From assembly GCA_964019335.1 (NCBI GenBank), contig OZ025734.1, positions 124,001 through 188,000 on the forward strand: a stretch of 64,000 nucleotides of DNA. The letters are read 5' to 3'. A model generated the notes under the pieces. The model was not told where the DNA came from. It saw only the letters and a program-made list of their open reading frames with translations, and did no database searches. The stretch comes from Diplonema japonicum (lineage: Eukaryota > Euglenozoa > Diplonemea > Diplonemida > Diplonemidae). Shown here one piece after another: positions 1 to 12,390 of the stretch; positions within the stretch are counted from its first letter, which is position 1; each line of letters starts with the position of its first letter. The translations under genes and the position numbers were made by a program.

Positions 1-3000
1 GCAGTAGATTTCGAATCCCTTGATAATCAGCTTGCACCTGCTGGAGATCACAATGCAGTACTCGTTGAGCTGCCCTTCAAGGAGGGCAATCTTGGCATTG
101 GGTTGTGCAGTGATAGTGAGTGAGGTGCTGGCGTGGACCAGCAGACGGTTAGAGGGAGAGAACGCGACACTGGCTGGGGACAGCTCGCAAGGGGAAGTGA
201 TGAGAAGGTCGTGCGAGAGGAGCTCGGCGTCAGGGACGATCTGCAACACGTCTTGCGTGATGACAGGCACACCAACGGTGAAGGGGGCAAAAAAGCCCAT
301 TGCATGGCGCACTGCAGCAGGGACGGGGTTGAGGACAGGGTTGCTCAGGTGCATGATCAGCAGCATGGCATCGTTGTCGTCAGTGGTGTACGAGAAGAGC
401 GGCTTCCCCTCCACTCCCCGCGAGGACATGATGGTGGCAGGGACGTCGTTCTTGTCATGCGCGGTAACGCTGAACACAGCAGCCTCGCCATCGACAGACG
501 TCGCACCCTGCAGCGGTACTGACGCCCTGCTTTTCATCTCGTTCACATTTACAACACATGCAGGGGGTCGTTCCCCGCTCCCAGTTGGCGCCAAGCTCAG
601 CTCCAACGCAAGGCTGTCCGTCTCCAGATCTATTAGAGCTGCGACGCCTTTGCTCTGCCCGGGCACAGGCGACTGCTGTCTGGACGAAGGAGGGGATACC
701 GTATCTCGCTTCGTGCCGCCTATGGCGATGTCGTACAGAACTCGACCCGTCTCCGCAGAGACTTCGGAAACAGTGGCGAGCGAGGCGTGGTTGAGCTTCA
801 CTTTGACTAAAGGCCCGATCTTGCCCTTGGTGATGATGACGGGGATGTCTTCGCGTTTGGGGACAAGTGACGACCCGTACACGAGGTGCGCTCCCGTTTC
901 GCAGAGCACATCCGTGCCGTGCGTGGCGGGAAGGAGCAGGCTTCCCTTGCAAGGTCGGATGGACACTTTCATCCCGCGTAGTCCAAGGTCCCACCATTCG
1001 TGTGTGTCGGTGTCGTTGCAGTCGTTCTTGCGGGCCCGTTTGCGAAGGGCGGCTTTTTCGAGAAGATGCATACGGCTCGACACACGAAGCTGGCCGAGGT
1101 TGCAGACAAGCGCTTCGGTTTCCGCAGCACTGCAATCGCGAGGAATGACAACAGTGGGGGCAGCAGCGATGATCTTGATGTCCGAAGTGTGCCGTTCCTC
1201 CAACGCGTCGACAATGTCCTGTGCAAGGGTCTTCACATAGGAACGCCCGCTCGCAGGGGATGGGGTGGGGGAGGTGGACAACCCAACGTTCCCGTTTCCG
1301 ATCCCGAGCTCCGGGGAGAGGATGCTCCACCCAGCTGGGGCGCGGAAGAACACCGCGAGCTTCGTAAGGAATACAGTGTTCAGAATAAGCCTCATAGGAC
1401 GGCTCGTCTGCAAAGTGAAGTTCGTGTCCGCAAGCAGCCCTTTCTCATCCGTCAGCTTCGAAGTGGGCTTCATGAACGCGTAGCACGCAGACACTATGGA
1501 CAGTGTGCTTGCATGGTGAATTCCATCTGTTTCAGGACCAAGTATCTGTTTCCACTGGTTTTCTTCAGCAGACGCATCAAGTACAACCATATCAGTGATT
1601 CTTGTAAGGATGGTGCAATCTATCTTGGTATCAGACAGGTCCAAGTGAAGTCCTTTCATGACAAGCTGAGTGAGCAACGGGGTGGTGATGGAGTCCCGCA
1701 GGGACAGAACGCACTCTCGAACCTCGAAGGAGTACTGCTTCCGACGCATGGTGCTCTTGTGAGGCTGTATTTTTAAATCTCTGTTGATGGTATTGGACGA
1801 CGGCGCCTGTACCGTCGATTTGTCTTTCCTTTGAGTAATCTTTGTGAACCAGCTTGTTTTCGGGGCTGCTTTTTTTTCCGCTGCTTTTTTCTTCTTCTCG
1901 CTGTCTATCATTCGATATGATATGACACGGTATGAGATGAGTTCCAGTGCGGGCAGAACATCTTCATAGAGCGTCAGCAGGCGGATCCATTTCACAGGAA
2001 CAGCTGCCTTCTTCCGTCCGCTTTGAACAAAGAGTTTCCAGACGAACACGTATTCTTCTTTGATGAGCTTTTTACCTTCTTTGACACGGTCGCGGTCGAC
2101 GCTAGCTTTTCGTATCGCTTTAACGATGCAGCTTTTCGCGAAGGCCCACCATTGTCGGGGGGCGGTCTTGACAGGATCATGAGGACGGAGCAACGCGTGC
2201 TCCCAAGCAACAGAGAAATTCGTTAAAAGCTGCGTGACACGAAGAACACAGTCGTACTGTCCCTTAGTGAGCGACACGTCGAGCCGTGCTAAAGAAATCA
2301 AAGATTCTATCAACGGTGCCGACTGCAAGCTATCGTCCTCCAGCCCTGAGTAGGTCAGCTGGGAAATCTTTAACGCGAGTGATAGTGGCGACACGACTCT
2401 GTACTGATCACCCCCTGAGATCGCCTCCGTGTCGGACATGTAAGTTATCCAGTCCTGCTGATCTAGGTCAGATGTGCTGTATAGTCTTTCCGCACGGATG
2501 TACATTATGAAGCCTTCGAGTGACGCCATCTTGTTGATGGTGGTTCCAAGTTCGGTGAGAAACACGGCTTCCCAGGCGTCTGTGGTTGGTTGTAGCGTCA
2601 TTGTGTCCCATATGAAGCCTATTGCGTATGGTCTTTCCGTGTCTGTGCAGTCTTCAAAGCGGATGTGAACGTCCTTTACTTCTATCTTGATGTTGCTTAT
2701 GACAAGTTCCATGAGTTTTGCTGACCATCCGGCGCCGCCTGAGCGGCCTTCTTTTGATGCGCGCATGTCCTCGAATGTTTCTAGTCTCTCCATTTTTCTT
2801 TCGTGGTTTCTTTTGTGTTCTTCTTCCATGGACCACGTGCGGGATTGCGGGTCCCTCGGTCCTGCGAGGAGCTTCACGCCTTCGATTAGTAGCTCTGCTC
2901 GTTTAGTTTTCAGTTTTGCCCACGGGACTTTTAGTGTCAGCTTCCCCACCACACCGCGTGCCACGTCGAATGGTAAATCGAACCCCTCCAAGGCTGATTT

Positions 3001-3126
3001 TCTGATCTTCGCGTCCGTTAGAACCAGATCGCCCGAGAAGACGTTGATGTCCATCATCTCCTTTGTGATGCCCTCCACGTACCTTGAAAGCATCTTCGAC
3101 ACCATGTTTGCCGCAAGTGCGTTCAT
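1..3126 (-). CDS. VPS13: VPS13-family lipid-transfer protein, N-terminal 1042 residues (runs off window)
   Basis: An open frame runs without a stop from an ATG at 3126 to the window edge; the C-terminus lies beyond position 1. The N-terminus fits the VPS13 chorein region: about residues 10-70 contain SRYVEGI, INVFSGDLVLTDAKIRKSAL, FDLPFDV and GKLTLKVPW. It continues with IKIEVKDVHIRFED and, near residue 320, PRQWWAFAKSCIVKAI, matching the family's PREW(F/Y) helix region. Around residue 640 a segment like VPS13 'apVviiP...LvldLG' reads IIAAAPTVVIP...LVCNLGQLRV. Family members are long bridge-like proteins at membrane contact sites that move lipids between organelles; full length is usually over 3000 residues. 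The leader on the coding strand is A-rich. No intron is needed in the visible part. Confidence 0.85.
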   Translation of the reverse strand, partial: MNALAANMVSKMLSRYVEGITKEMMDINVFSGDLVLTDAKIRKSALEGFDLPFDVARGVVGKLTLKVPWAKLKTKRAELLIEGVKLLAGPRDPQSRTWSMEEEHKRNHERKMERLETFEDMRASKEGRSGGAGWSAKLMELVISNIKIEVKDVHIRFEDCTDTERPYAIGFIWDTMTLQPTTDAWEAVFLTELGTTINKMASLEGFIMYIRAERLYSTSDLDQQDWITYMSDTEAISGGDQYRVVSPLSLALKISQLTYSGLEDDSLQSAPLIESLISLARLDVSLTKGQYDCVLRVTQLLTNFSVAWEHALLRPHDPVKTAPRQWWAFAKSCIVKAIRKASVDRDRVKEGKKLIKEEYVFVWKLFVQSGRKKAAVPVKWIRLLTLYEDVLPALELISYRVISYRMIDSEKKKKAAEKKAAPKTSWFTKITQRKDKSTVQAPSSNTINRDLKIQPHKSTMRRKQYSFEVRECVLSLRDSITTPLLTQLVMKGLHLDLSDTKIDCTILTRITDMVVLDASAEENQWKQILGPETDGIHHASTLSIVSACYAFMKPTSKLTDEKGLLADTNFTLQTSRPMRLILNTVFLTKLAVFFRAPAGWSILSPELGIGNGNVGLSTSPTPSPASGRSYVKTLAQDIVDALEERHTSDIKIIAAAPTVVIPRDCSAAETEALVCNLGQLRVSSRMHLLEKAALRKRARKNDCNDTDTHEWWDLGLRGMKVSIRPCKGSLLLPATHGTDVLCETGAHLVYGSSLVPKREDIPVIITKGKIGPLVKVKLNHASLATVSEVSAETGRVLYDIAIGGTKRDTVSPPSSRQQSPVPGQSKGVAALIDLETDSLALELSLAPTGSGERPPACVVNVNEMKSRASVPLQGATSVDGEAAVFSVTAHDKNDVPATIMSSRGVEGKPLFSYTTDDNDAMLLIMHLSNPVLNPVPAAVRHAMGFFAPFTVGVPVITQDVLQIVPDAELLSHDLLITSPCELSPASVAFSPSNRLLVHASTSLTITAQPNAKIALLEGQLNEYCIVISSRCKLIIKGFEIYC

Positions 3127-4017
3127 TTTTTTTTCTTTTTTCTCTTTTTTTCTTCCCCTCCCCGAACAACGTGTATTCTGTTTTAAAGTGTCAGGTTCCG
3201 ATGCAAATATTGCTCCCCCTCTTCCGAGCGCAGCCTTCATTCGATGGATCGCAGCGTATGCACTTTCCTGCACGGTTCAGAAGGGCAGGCCCTCCAAAGC
3301 AGGTATATTCCAGCTTCTGGATTTTTCTATGGGCTGAAGGTGCAAAGCGGTAACAGAATGGAAGAAGCGGATCCCCCCACCCCAAGAAGAAGTTGCGGCG
3401 AACTCTAGACACAGCAATTCAATCAGTATCAGTGGCAGCCCCAGTGCCAGGACCCCCAGTAGCCATTCAACCAGGACCTGCAGTACCGAGAGACAGGAAC
3501 TGCAGAGACAGAGGAAGAGACTCTTCTGCAGTCTTTTAAGCTTCCGTGTGGTCCACCAAATGCAAAGAAAATGTGGAATGGAGAGGGGGGGGGAGCATAT
3601 TGTAGAAAAACAAAAAAGTTCTTTGATGAACTCACAAAGAATAAGTTTTTTTTTTTTTTCCTGTCACAAAAAAGATGAAAACCAAAAAAAAAAAAACAAA
3701 AAAGAAAACTATTGGGAAATGAGATGCCTAAATACAATGGGGGAGAGAGAGAAAAAAAAGGGGGGGGGCATAAGGGAATACATGTGGGACAAAAAAAAAA
3801 GAACCTGATACCGTGGTTTAAAAAAAAATAAGATTTGTCTAAACAGGAGACGCAAGAAAAATAAAAAATAAAAATGCAAAAGGCCCTTTGGGGAATTTCT
3901 TTTAACCCCTAACACGGTATACCGCCCATGGAAAAACTCTTTTTTTCAAGATCTTTTTATATTTGAGTGCAAAGGAAAAAAAAAAAAAAAAAAAAAAGAA
4001 TCAAGCCCGTTCATCTA
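3127..4017. other. Intergenic, A/T-homopolymer-rich; no confident gene
   Basis: Between the VPS13 start and the C2-protein stop. It contains A, T and G runs and one lower-bias stretch at about 3190-3540. On the plus strand, 3354-3539 is open without an ATG and gives a Pro/Ala/Val-rich peptide ending RDSSAVF. It could be a terminal exon or chance; I see no homology. Confidence 0.5.
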
Positions 4018-4247
4018 TTACAATGATGCCTTGCATGCCTTCGTTGATACCCTGTGTGTGTTTTTTTCCCCCTCAAAGTAGAAACCCCCGCCACTATTCC
4101 ACACCTCAGTGCTTCGGTAGAACCAGGCCTTCACCCCGTTTCCAGTCACGTTGGCAGGCCTGCAGCAAGACTCCCACATTCTAGCACCCTCCTCCACATC
4201 ATTGGTGGACCGGAACGTCGCAGTGAGGAGTGGGATGTAACCCTTCA

Positions 4248-4294
<47 letters not shown>

Positions 4295-7200
4295 CAAAAT
4301 CTAAAATACCTCCACTATTTCTACTTCGATACCGGAAGAATCATATGCCCCACCAACCCGCAGCACAAGCGGGACCAATTCTGCGGCTGCCCCCTGCACC
4401 ACGACCTCGGTGTGCCCAGATTTTGCAGGGTGCGGTCGGGAGAAACCGGAAAACCCACTGTCAGCTGTCAAGGAGACCATCAAGCGGTCCTCGGAACAGG
4501 TTGCCCATAGGGCGACGGTGAGGTGCTCCTTCCTCGATAGTGCCGCCTTCTGCAGTCGGTTCAGCACTATGTTGTTGATGGAGGCAGTGAGCGGTCGTCG
4601 GTTCAGCACGGGGGACCTTACACGTGGCGGGGATTCTCGAGAGGACCGCCCGGGTGACCTCGGTGGCGATGGATGTGCGCCCACGCCATTCCACCTACCG
4701 TACTTAGGGGATCGTCTGCTTAGAAACCTCTCTCCCCTGCAGAGCTGCACCACATCCCCGTCGTTCAGCCCCATCATCAGGTCGTCGTTCCTCACCTCGG
4801 TGCCCTTCCACCGCAACACGTACTCCCCCACAGGCAGGTCCATCTCCCGCTTCGCCTGCTCCGTTATCTTCCCCGCGTCGGTGGGCACCGCCACGCGAAC
4901 GAAGGCCCTCCGCCTCGTCTCCGCATGCTCCACGGTGATCCCTATCACTCGCTCTCGGCGTTCTTCGCCACGGAGCTGCTCTAATTCAGCTTGAAGCACG
5001 CGGTTTTGCGTCGTCAGTAGGTCAAGTTGCCTGCGTAACACCTGGTAGTCCTCTCTGTCCCTATCCCTATCCCTGTCCCTGTCTCTATCCCAGTCTCTGT
5101 CCCGGTCACGGTTCTCATCAATTTCATATCTGTCGTGATCATATGTCCGTGGTAGATCGTCCCTCCACGCGGGCATCAGCGGTGTGGGTGTGGGTGTGCG
5201 GTTATAAGGGTTGTCAAAGTTCCCCCTGTCCCTGTCCCTGTCCCTGTCCCTGAACCCGTCGTCCAGACTCCTGTCTCTATCCCAGTCCGCGCCTCTATCC
5301 CAGTCCGCGTTTCTATCCCAGTCCCCACCTCTATCCCAGGCACCACCCCTGTCTCTATCCCAGTCCCCGGTCCTGTTTTGCATTCTGTTCTGATCTGTGT
5401 GTCGCATCTGTTTAGCAGGGTCGGCGATCGCCTTCCACATGTACAGGATACGCGGTGGGGCATCAGCACGCCGCACGGGGTTCATGTCGCACCATGACTT
5501 CTCTGCAACAGCAGCCTCTGACTGTGTAGGGCCGACGGGGAAGGAGACCTCAGCACAGAGCTCGTCCTGCCTGCCGTCGGGACGCTCGTAGAGCTGGATG
5601 ACCAGCTCCTCGTAGTCGTGGTTGAGGGTGAACTCGAACTGGCTGCGGAACTTAGGGCACATGCCTTTCTCGAGCTGCGAGCAGCGTGTGTGGGAGGTGT
5701 TGCCCTTGGCAAATACTTTCACGTAGTGCGCAGAGTGGCCGGTGAGCTCTGCTGCTTCAATGAGATTGAGGACAACGGTGTAGGACTCCGTGGGGAACTG
5801 CCTGCGGGAGTGCTGCGTCCTAAAATTCCAGCTGACGTCGATGGTACCCAACCCGGAGCTCCTGCTGTTCAGAAGCTTTACGTCGTCGGAGTTGTAGTGC
5901 ACGTCGTTGCGGGGCTGCAGCTCCAGTGTCTGCTTCCCTTCGTTGTATCCTGTGGCGGTGAGCTCTAGCATCGCTTCGCCGAGAAACCGCGAGTACTGTC
6001 CGTCATCCCACACGGAAATGCGTGCCACGTTGACCTCCCTTGCGACGGGGTACTGGAACTGCTGCTCCCACCGCCCATCCTCGTTTCGCGTTGTCTGACG
6101 CTCGTCGGTGTCGTTCAAAGTGATCTTCGCGTACTTCACGACGCGGTCGGACGACGACAGCTTGCTCGCCTTGTGGATGGTCACGTCAAGCACTGACGGC
6201 TTTGTTGCCCGTGACTGCATCTTCACCTTGTCCTGCTTGAGCTTCATCTTCCAACGGTAGAAAATGCGTGAGGGTTGTACGTCACGTGGTACGTACGACG
6301 ACCTGTCGTCGCATTGGGTGCCGTCCGCACCCGTGCGGCTGACCAACAGCTGCGACCCGCGCCGGAAATGCGAGCCGTCGGGTGTGGCCTGCGTGTCCAG
6401 GAGATCGTTGACACGCAGGCGCATCTCCCCGAGGAAGGTGTCGTACCCGTTTCTGTCGGTGTCGAAAACGGACACAGTGAGCGTCTCGTCAACATTAATC
6501 CCCTTAAAGTCGCATGCATACTGCCATCTGGGGTCCGCAGTGTTCTTCACAACGCACGTCTTGTACTCCTCGTCGCTCATGTCACGCTTCACGATAACAA
6601 ACGCATCAGGTTGCTCGCGTGCCGACCGCAGGGGGAGGTTTTCTGCACGTTCGATCTCAAAACGCAGATCATCGCCGTTTGAAGATGCCGACGGCTCGTA
6701 CATCGGCTGCTGCGAGGTTCTGTACCGCGGGGATCCCGCCGCCGACCCCGCCGTGGGGTATACGGTGTTGGCGTCCCCACCGTCGTAGTTTTGGTGGCCA
6801 CGATCGCTGTACTGCTGCTGCCCCCGCTGCTGTTGTTCCCACTGGTTCTGTTCCTGCTGGTGTTGGTTGGGATCGTGCCCCCTCTGCTCCATGTTGGCGG
6901 ACCTGCTGACCTCGCCTAGGTGGTACGACAGCGTTACGGCACCGAGGGATGCCTTGCGTGTTGAATCCTCAGCATCGACTTTATTATATCTATTGAGGGC
7001 AGAGCTGACATCGCCCGGATGCAGCTCGACAGTGAGCGGGACAGGTGCAGTGGGGCGGCGTGTGAGATCGACAGGAATGGCGGCAACCCCCACACACTCC
7101 TTCCCCGTGAGACCAGTTGCGTAGAGGGACAGCACGGCACGGAGGAAGGTTCTGTCGACGTCCAGTTCAAAGGCATGACGGATGTCAACGTTGGCCCCGT

Positions 7201-8875
7201 GCTGCTTGGACGTGGAAGGCGCCTGAAGAACACGCTTGCCGATCTGAAGAGTGGTTTGTATGTTCTCATCCTTCCACAGCATGTGCTCTGCACGGTCGAT
7301 GTATATTACGAGCTTCTCCTTTTTAGGAAGACCGCCTGCCGCGGACATCTCCAAGGCAAGCGGGGTCTTCTGGGAGTGCTCCACGACTTCGTACGCAAAG
7401 GCGATGGCCACCTCCCCGAAGTTGCTCCTGTTGAACCTCTGCAGCATTTTTTGATCGTCGTGTCCTTGGCGAGGGGCAAGCGGCAGCGTGCAATGCCCGT
7501 TGCTAACAGGACGGCCCTGCGGGATGGCCAGCTCGGCGTATCCTATGTAAGTGTCGCCGAGCAGCCGGCTGTCCTTCACTTGAAACGTGACCTTTGTGAT
7601 ATCGTTGGCGTCTTCCTCGCATATGTACTCGTGGTCCCATACAGGCTGCACCTCGTTCTTCGTGGAACTGTCGATTTTTGTGGTGACGATTTTTCTCTTG
7701 GCCAGGCCCTTGTCGTTCTCACACGCGATTTCCACGTAAGGGTCGATACCGGTGTCGATCAACCCGGAACACCTCAACAGGGTGAGGCGAAGGGATGAAT
7801 TGTACCGTGGGTACAACGGAGGCTGCGCGAGCTGTTCCTTCCCGGCAGGCATGGACATCGATGCAACGCGTTGCGGAGGCCCGTCGAAGGTGAGCGTTAC
7901 GTACAGCGTCCCGAGGGACTGCTCGCTCTTCTTCACCTTGTTTTGCTGTTTTGAAACGAGTTTTTTATCTGAAGCCTGATGACCAGGACGCACACGAAGA
8001 GTTAGCTCCAACACCGTATCAGAATGCGGGCTAACATCACTGGGAAGAAGCTGTCTAGACGCGTACCCGAGAAAATCATCCCCTCCAATACTGTCATGGT
8101 CCCATGCATAAAACTCAAGCTCCGGTAGAACACCATGAGAAAGGTCCACGATCCAGCTGGAACAGTCTTTGAAGACCGGGTTTAACGTAGAATTCACGTG
8201 TTCGGTTTTAAACTCTCGCTCGCCTACCTTCATGACAATGTAAGGGTCAGACGTCGACCCTATGTCCTGGGGGATTACATCTTCGGCTTTCATATTGACG
8301 ACACGCATGGTGAGCGACGATGTGGGAGAGGAGGAATGTGTCTCTTTGGAAAAACTTTTTTTAGAGGACAGTGAAGCCCTGCTGGCCGATGCTGTTTGTT
8401 GTTGTTGTTGTTGTGGTTCAGAATAATCGAAGGAGACGTGCAGGGTTCCCAACGAGTTATTATTTTTCTTTTTTCTGGATTCGTCGCCGCGGTTTTCATG
8501 ACGAGGCTGTAGTTTTATCCCGTCAGTGAGGCACCATGGTTCTGAACGGATTTCAAGCATTGTGTTCTGTGTTCTTCCTGGTTTTCTTGGGACCATTTTT
8601 GAAAGTTGTACCACGGCTCTGCCTAAGAAATCTGCTCCGGCTGGGTCGTCGTCCCAAGCTTCAAACACGATTTCCCCCCCGCTCCAGGGGTCGACTTCAA
8701 ACCCTTTCCATCTGTTCCTCTGTTCTTTCCAGGTCGGGTGCAAATTATCATCCACCACCTCTGTTTTCTGGACAACCCCGTTCACTTCCACGGTCAGAAA
8801 AGGGTCGCTCTTACCAAATGTATCCCTGTTTACCAGGTTCTTTGCAAACAACTCATCGAACACAAGCTTCCCCAT
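4018..8875 (-). CDS. Large multi-C2-domain protein with Asp/Arg-rich linker, coiled coil and ubiquitin-like segment
   Basis: Two exons: 8875-4310 and 4248-4018, joined in phase 0 across a 61-nt intron (4249-4309) that is mostly one A-run; product 1598 aa. It starts directly in a C2 domain (KSDPFLTVEV). About seven C2 or C2-like modules follow, near residues 1-130, 190-310, 350-490, 525-650 (degenerate), 755-870, 925-1040 and 1080-1180; several keep the SDPY and (A)WD(D/H)D calcium-loop motifs. Then come Asp-Trp-Asp-Arg repeats (about 1205-1300), a short coiled coil and a ubiquitin-like stretch (VGEYVLRWKGTEV). C2 repeats suggest Ca2+-dependent membrane binding, as in ferlins or synaptotagmins, but no transmembrane segment is visible. 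The second exon adds 76 residues of unknown fold. The exon 1 frame is clear; the splice is inferred from phase and intron form. Confidence 0.83.
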
Positions 8876-9671
8876 GGCGCATCTTATGAAGGGATCTTTT
8901 CTTTTTCTTTTTTTTTGGTGGGGTTACAAAAGGGGGAAGGGGGGAACAAAAAATGAAAAGCGGGGGGGGGGGGAAGCGGGGGGGAGAAATGAAAAAAAAA
9001 AAGAAAAGAGAGCGGAAGAGAGAGAGAGAGAGAGGGAGAGATTGAGAGGGGAAAGCGGACGAAAGGAAGGAAGAGTATATATTTCCCTTTCTTTTTTTTT
9101 TTGTTTTTTTTTTTCTCTTTTTTTTTTCCCCCTCCCCCACCCCGAAGAGAAAAAAAAAAAACTATTGGCGAGAAAACAAAAAAAAAACTCGCCATATTTT
9201 CTTCTTCTCTTTTCCTGATGTGGACATGAGATATTTAAAGGGGGGGGGTATCTCACACCAGGTGGGGGGAGAAGGGGAAGGAGTTGAGCTAGCACTCCGT
9301 ATGGAGGAAGGACAAAAAAAAGAAGGGGGAGGCCTTGATTAACTTACTTACTAAGTAAAAACTCTTTTAGGGCTGAGTTGTTGTGTAAAAGAAGAAGAGG
9401 GGGGTGAAAACATGGGGCAAGGGTAGGGGCTAACACACGGCCTATAAATAAATATACGCGTGATTACCTTTCCCCCCCCCCCCCCCCCCGGCAATATTTA
9501 ATCAGCTTTCTTTTTTTTTGCTTTAGGAAATGCAATTAAGTTTCTTATACCATGGTGTGACCAGGGGGAAAAAAAAAAAAAAAAACCACTAAAGGGTCTG
9601 GGAAGCCCTTCCCCGAAAGAAACGCCTTTAGAAAAAAAAAAAAGTGAAAAAAAAAAAAAAAAAAAACCATG

Positions 9672-9710
<39 letters not shown>

Positions 9711-9714
<4 letters not shown>

Positions 9715-9800
9715 TCGGCTGATTGTTTGTGCAAGCCGTTTTCACCTACAGTAGGGATAAACGGACAAGCTGCCTCTACTCTTTTTTGCAATAACAATTC
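9711..9800 (+). repeat. Dispersed short repeat (AGAGTCGG...ACTCTTTTT family), divergent copy
   Basis: Follows a long A-run. Starts AGAGTCGGCTGATTG and ends TCTACTCTTTTTTGCAATAA. It shares ends and internal order with the copies at 10161-10261 and 18585-18680 but differs in the middle. The ends are complementary (AAAGAGT against ACTCTTT), so a transcript could fold. A fragment recurs at 49405-49445. Confidence 0.55.
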
Positions 9801-10160
9801 TTTTCAAAATTTTGTTTACTTGTTCCAGCAAAAAAAAAAAAGTAAGTATTACGTTTCCAAAGAAAGTATAAAAAAATGAACTTCCCCCCCCCATTTTGGA
9901 AGCCAATCTTAACTTACTGCCACATTTCTTTTAGAACCGGAGAAATTAAAACTCAAAAGTAAATTTTTTAAAAAAAAGCTCTTTTTATGGTACACCCCTT
10001 CCTTCCAGCCTTAGCAATAGGAAGAAAGCAAAAAAGAAAGGGCGGGGGCGGGGGGGGGGAGGGAGAAAAAGAAAAGAATGGGTATGGCAATCAGTGCGCA
10101 TTACAGTTTAATTTCCCATTTCCCTCTTTTGTAGAGAGAAAAAAAAAAAAGGAAAAAAAA

Positions 10161-10261
10161 AGAGTCGGTTGCTTTATTGATAGTGCACAGCCGGGGTTAA
10201 CCTGTAGAAGGATAAGCCCAACTTTGCCACCGGCGGGAGTAACTACTCTTTTTAGCACTAC
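10161..10261 (+). repeat. Dispersed short repeat, same family
   Basis: Begins AGAGTCGGTTG after an A-run. It contains TGCACAGCCGGGGTTAACC followed by TGTAGAAGGATAAGCCCAAC, exactly as at 18609-18648, and ends ACTACTCTTTTTAGCA. The strong match to the copy 8 kb away in an otherwise low-complexity spacer marks it as a mobile or RNA-derived repeat. Confidence 0.65.
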
Positions 10262-12334
10262 TTAACAATTCATTATCAATAATATTATATTGTTCTTGTT
10301 GGAAAAAAAAAATGAGTTAAATATGAGTTAAAGGAGCCCGGCGCCCTGCACGAGAACTCTTTAATGCGTGCGGTGTACAGCTCAACCCTAGCCGGGGCGT
10401 CTCAGGTAACCAAGATTCTGCGCTCGTGCACTACCGGTGATGACCGACGAGGAGGTCAACATCTGATGGAAAAAAAAAAAGAAAAAAAAAAACTAAAGAT
10501 TAAATAAAGAATTAAAAGAAGAAAACACAAGAATGAGATGGGAGGGAAGAAGCAATAAAAAAAAATAATAATAACAGTAAACAGTGCGTAGACAGAAGAA
10601 AAGTAAAGACCACTTTAAGAGGCTTTTTGTCTCACGCAAAAAAACAGTAAAGATATGTAGGGCGGGGGGGAAGGGGCAAAAAGGAATAATGTTACGTCCA
10701 ATCAGCTCGCAAAAAAACAAAGCGAAAAAAAAAAAAAAAAAAAAAAAGCAAACTCGAAATCGGCGTACTTCTGTTTACCTGCTGAACGCTTACCCCAGTT
10801 TTTCTTTTTTTTTTTTTTTTTTTTTTTAAAACCACAGTTACCGCATTTTTTTTAAACTCTTTGTTTTTTGAGAATAAAAAAGATACAAAAAAAAAGCGGC
10901 CCGAAAAAAAAAGGGGGGAGGGGGGAAATAAATAAGTAAAACAAACAATCGAACAGCATAACTTCCCAAAAAGAATATATATTTTTCACTATTTTCTTTT
11001 TTTCTTTTTCTTTGGCTCGGAGGGCATATTGAATATTTAAAAAAAAAAAAAAAAAGGTTTCCAAATATTTTCCGTTCTATATTAAGTACACATACAGGAA
11101 ACAGTGAAGCAAAAAAAAAAAAAAAAAAAAAAAAAAGAACAATTACAAACAGAGTAAAAAGTTTAAAAATTTCTTTTTTTTTTTCTTTTTTTCCCCAGCC
11201 CAAAAGAAATCACAGCAAACCGTAGGGAGTCCATGGCATGCCTGTGCTTTTAAAAAAAAATTGGGCTTTATACAAGAAAAGAAAGAAGAAGAAAAAAAAG
11301 ATGCGGGCTGTAGGGAGGGGGATCGTGGGTAAGTGCTAGAAAAAAAAAAAGAAAAAAAGAAAAAAAAAGAAAAAGAAAACAAAACCCACAAGTCAAAACT
11401 GTTTCGTGCTCGCAGGGGTGGGTGGGGAATTATGAAACCGACAATTTTTTTTTTTTTTTTTTTTGCTTTTTCTTTTTCTTTCATTCGCAACAACGCAAAC
11501 AATCCCACCCAAAAAAAAAGGAGGAAAATAACAAAAAAAAAAAAAAAAGAAGAAAAAAAAATAGAGGGAAAAAAAAAAAAAAAAAAGAAGAGCCCAGCAT
11601 AGTTTAACGGTTTCGCCTTTCTACATGGAGTGGGGAGATTATGAAATCACAAATAATACTCCCTTTCCCCCCCTTCTTTTTTCCCTTCTTTTTTCTTTCT
11701 TTTTTTTTTTTAAAGTCACTTAGCCAACCTCAAATCACAACATTAACAAAAAAAAAATTGGGTTGTTTGGTTGCAAGCTTTCCAAACGGGAATAAAAAAA
11801 AAAGAAAAGAAAAAAAAGAGGGAGAATAAGTAAGAGATAGGGCTAATGAAAAGAAGAAGGTAAGAAAAGGTTGCACCTTTCGATACTTTACGCTTTTTCC
11901 TTCTTTTCTTTTTCTCTTTTTTTTTTGCACCGCCCTAAGAACCTTTCTCCCCCTCCTTTTTTTCATCTCCCCCCCCCCCCCCCCCCCCCCCGTTTTGTTT
12001 CACTCAAACCATTTACTCTACCAAAAAAAAAAAAGGACATTTACAGATGCCACACCTCTCGATTCCTAGCATTTTCTTTTTTTTCTTTTATTTAAAAAAA
12101 AAAGGGAATCTCGAAGTTGTGGCAAAAGCACTACTTTTTTGGCAGTAAATAGCTATTCTTTATTGCCATACAGATGCGTTTTTTTGTTTTTTTCTTGTTT
12201 TCGTTCCTGTGTCACGCAAAGTTAAAACAAAAGGGTAAAGAGGGGGGGGGGGGGGGGGGGGGGGACTAGGTATAGAAATTAGATACCATATTTTTTTCTT
12301 GATTTTCTTTTTTTTTTCCTCCTTTCGTTATCAC

Positions 12335-12390
<56 letters not shown>

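Noticed and set aside
20-1240. Long plus-strand frame opposite VPS13
   Set aside because: It is the Ser/Arg-rich antisense shadow of the VPS13 frame; the minus-strand translation has clear family motifs.
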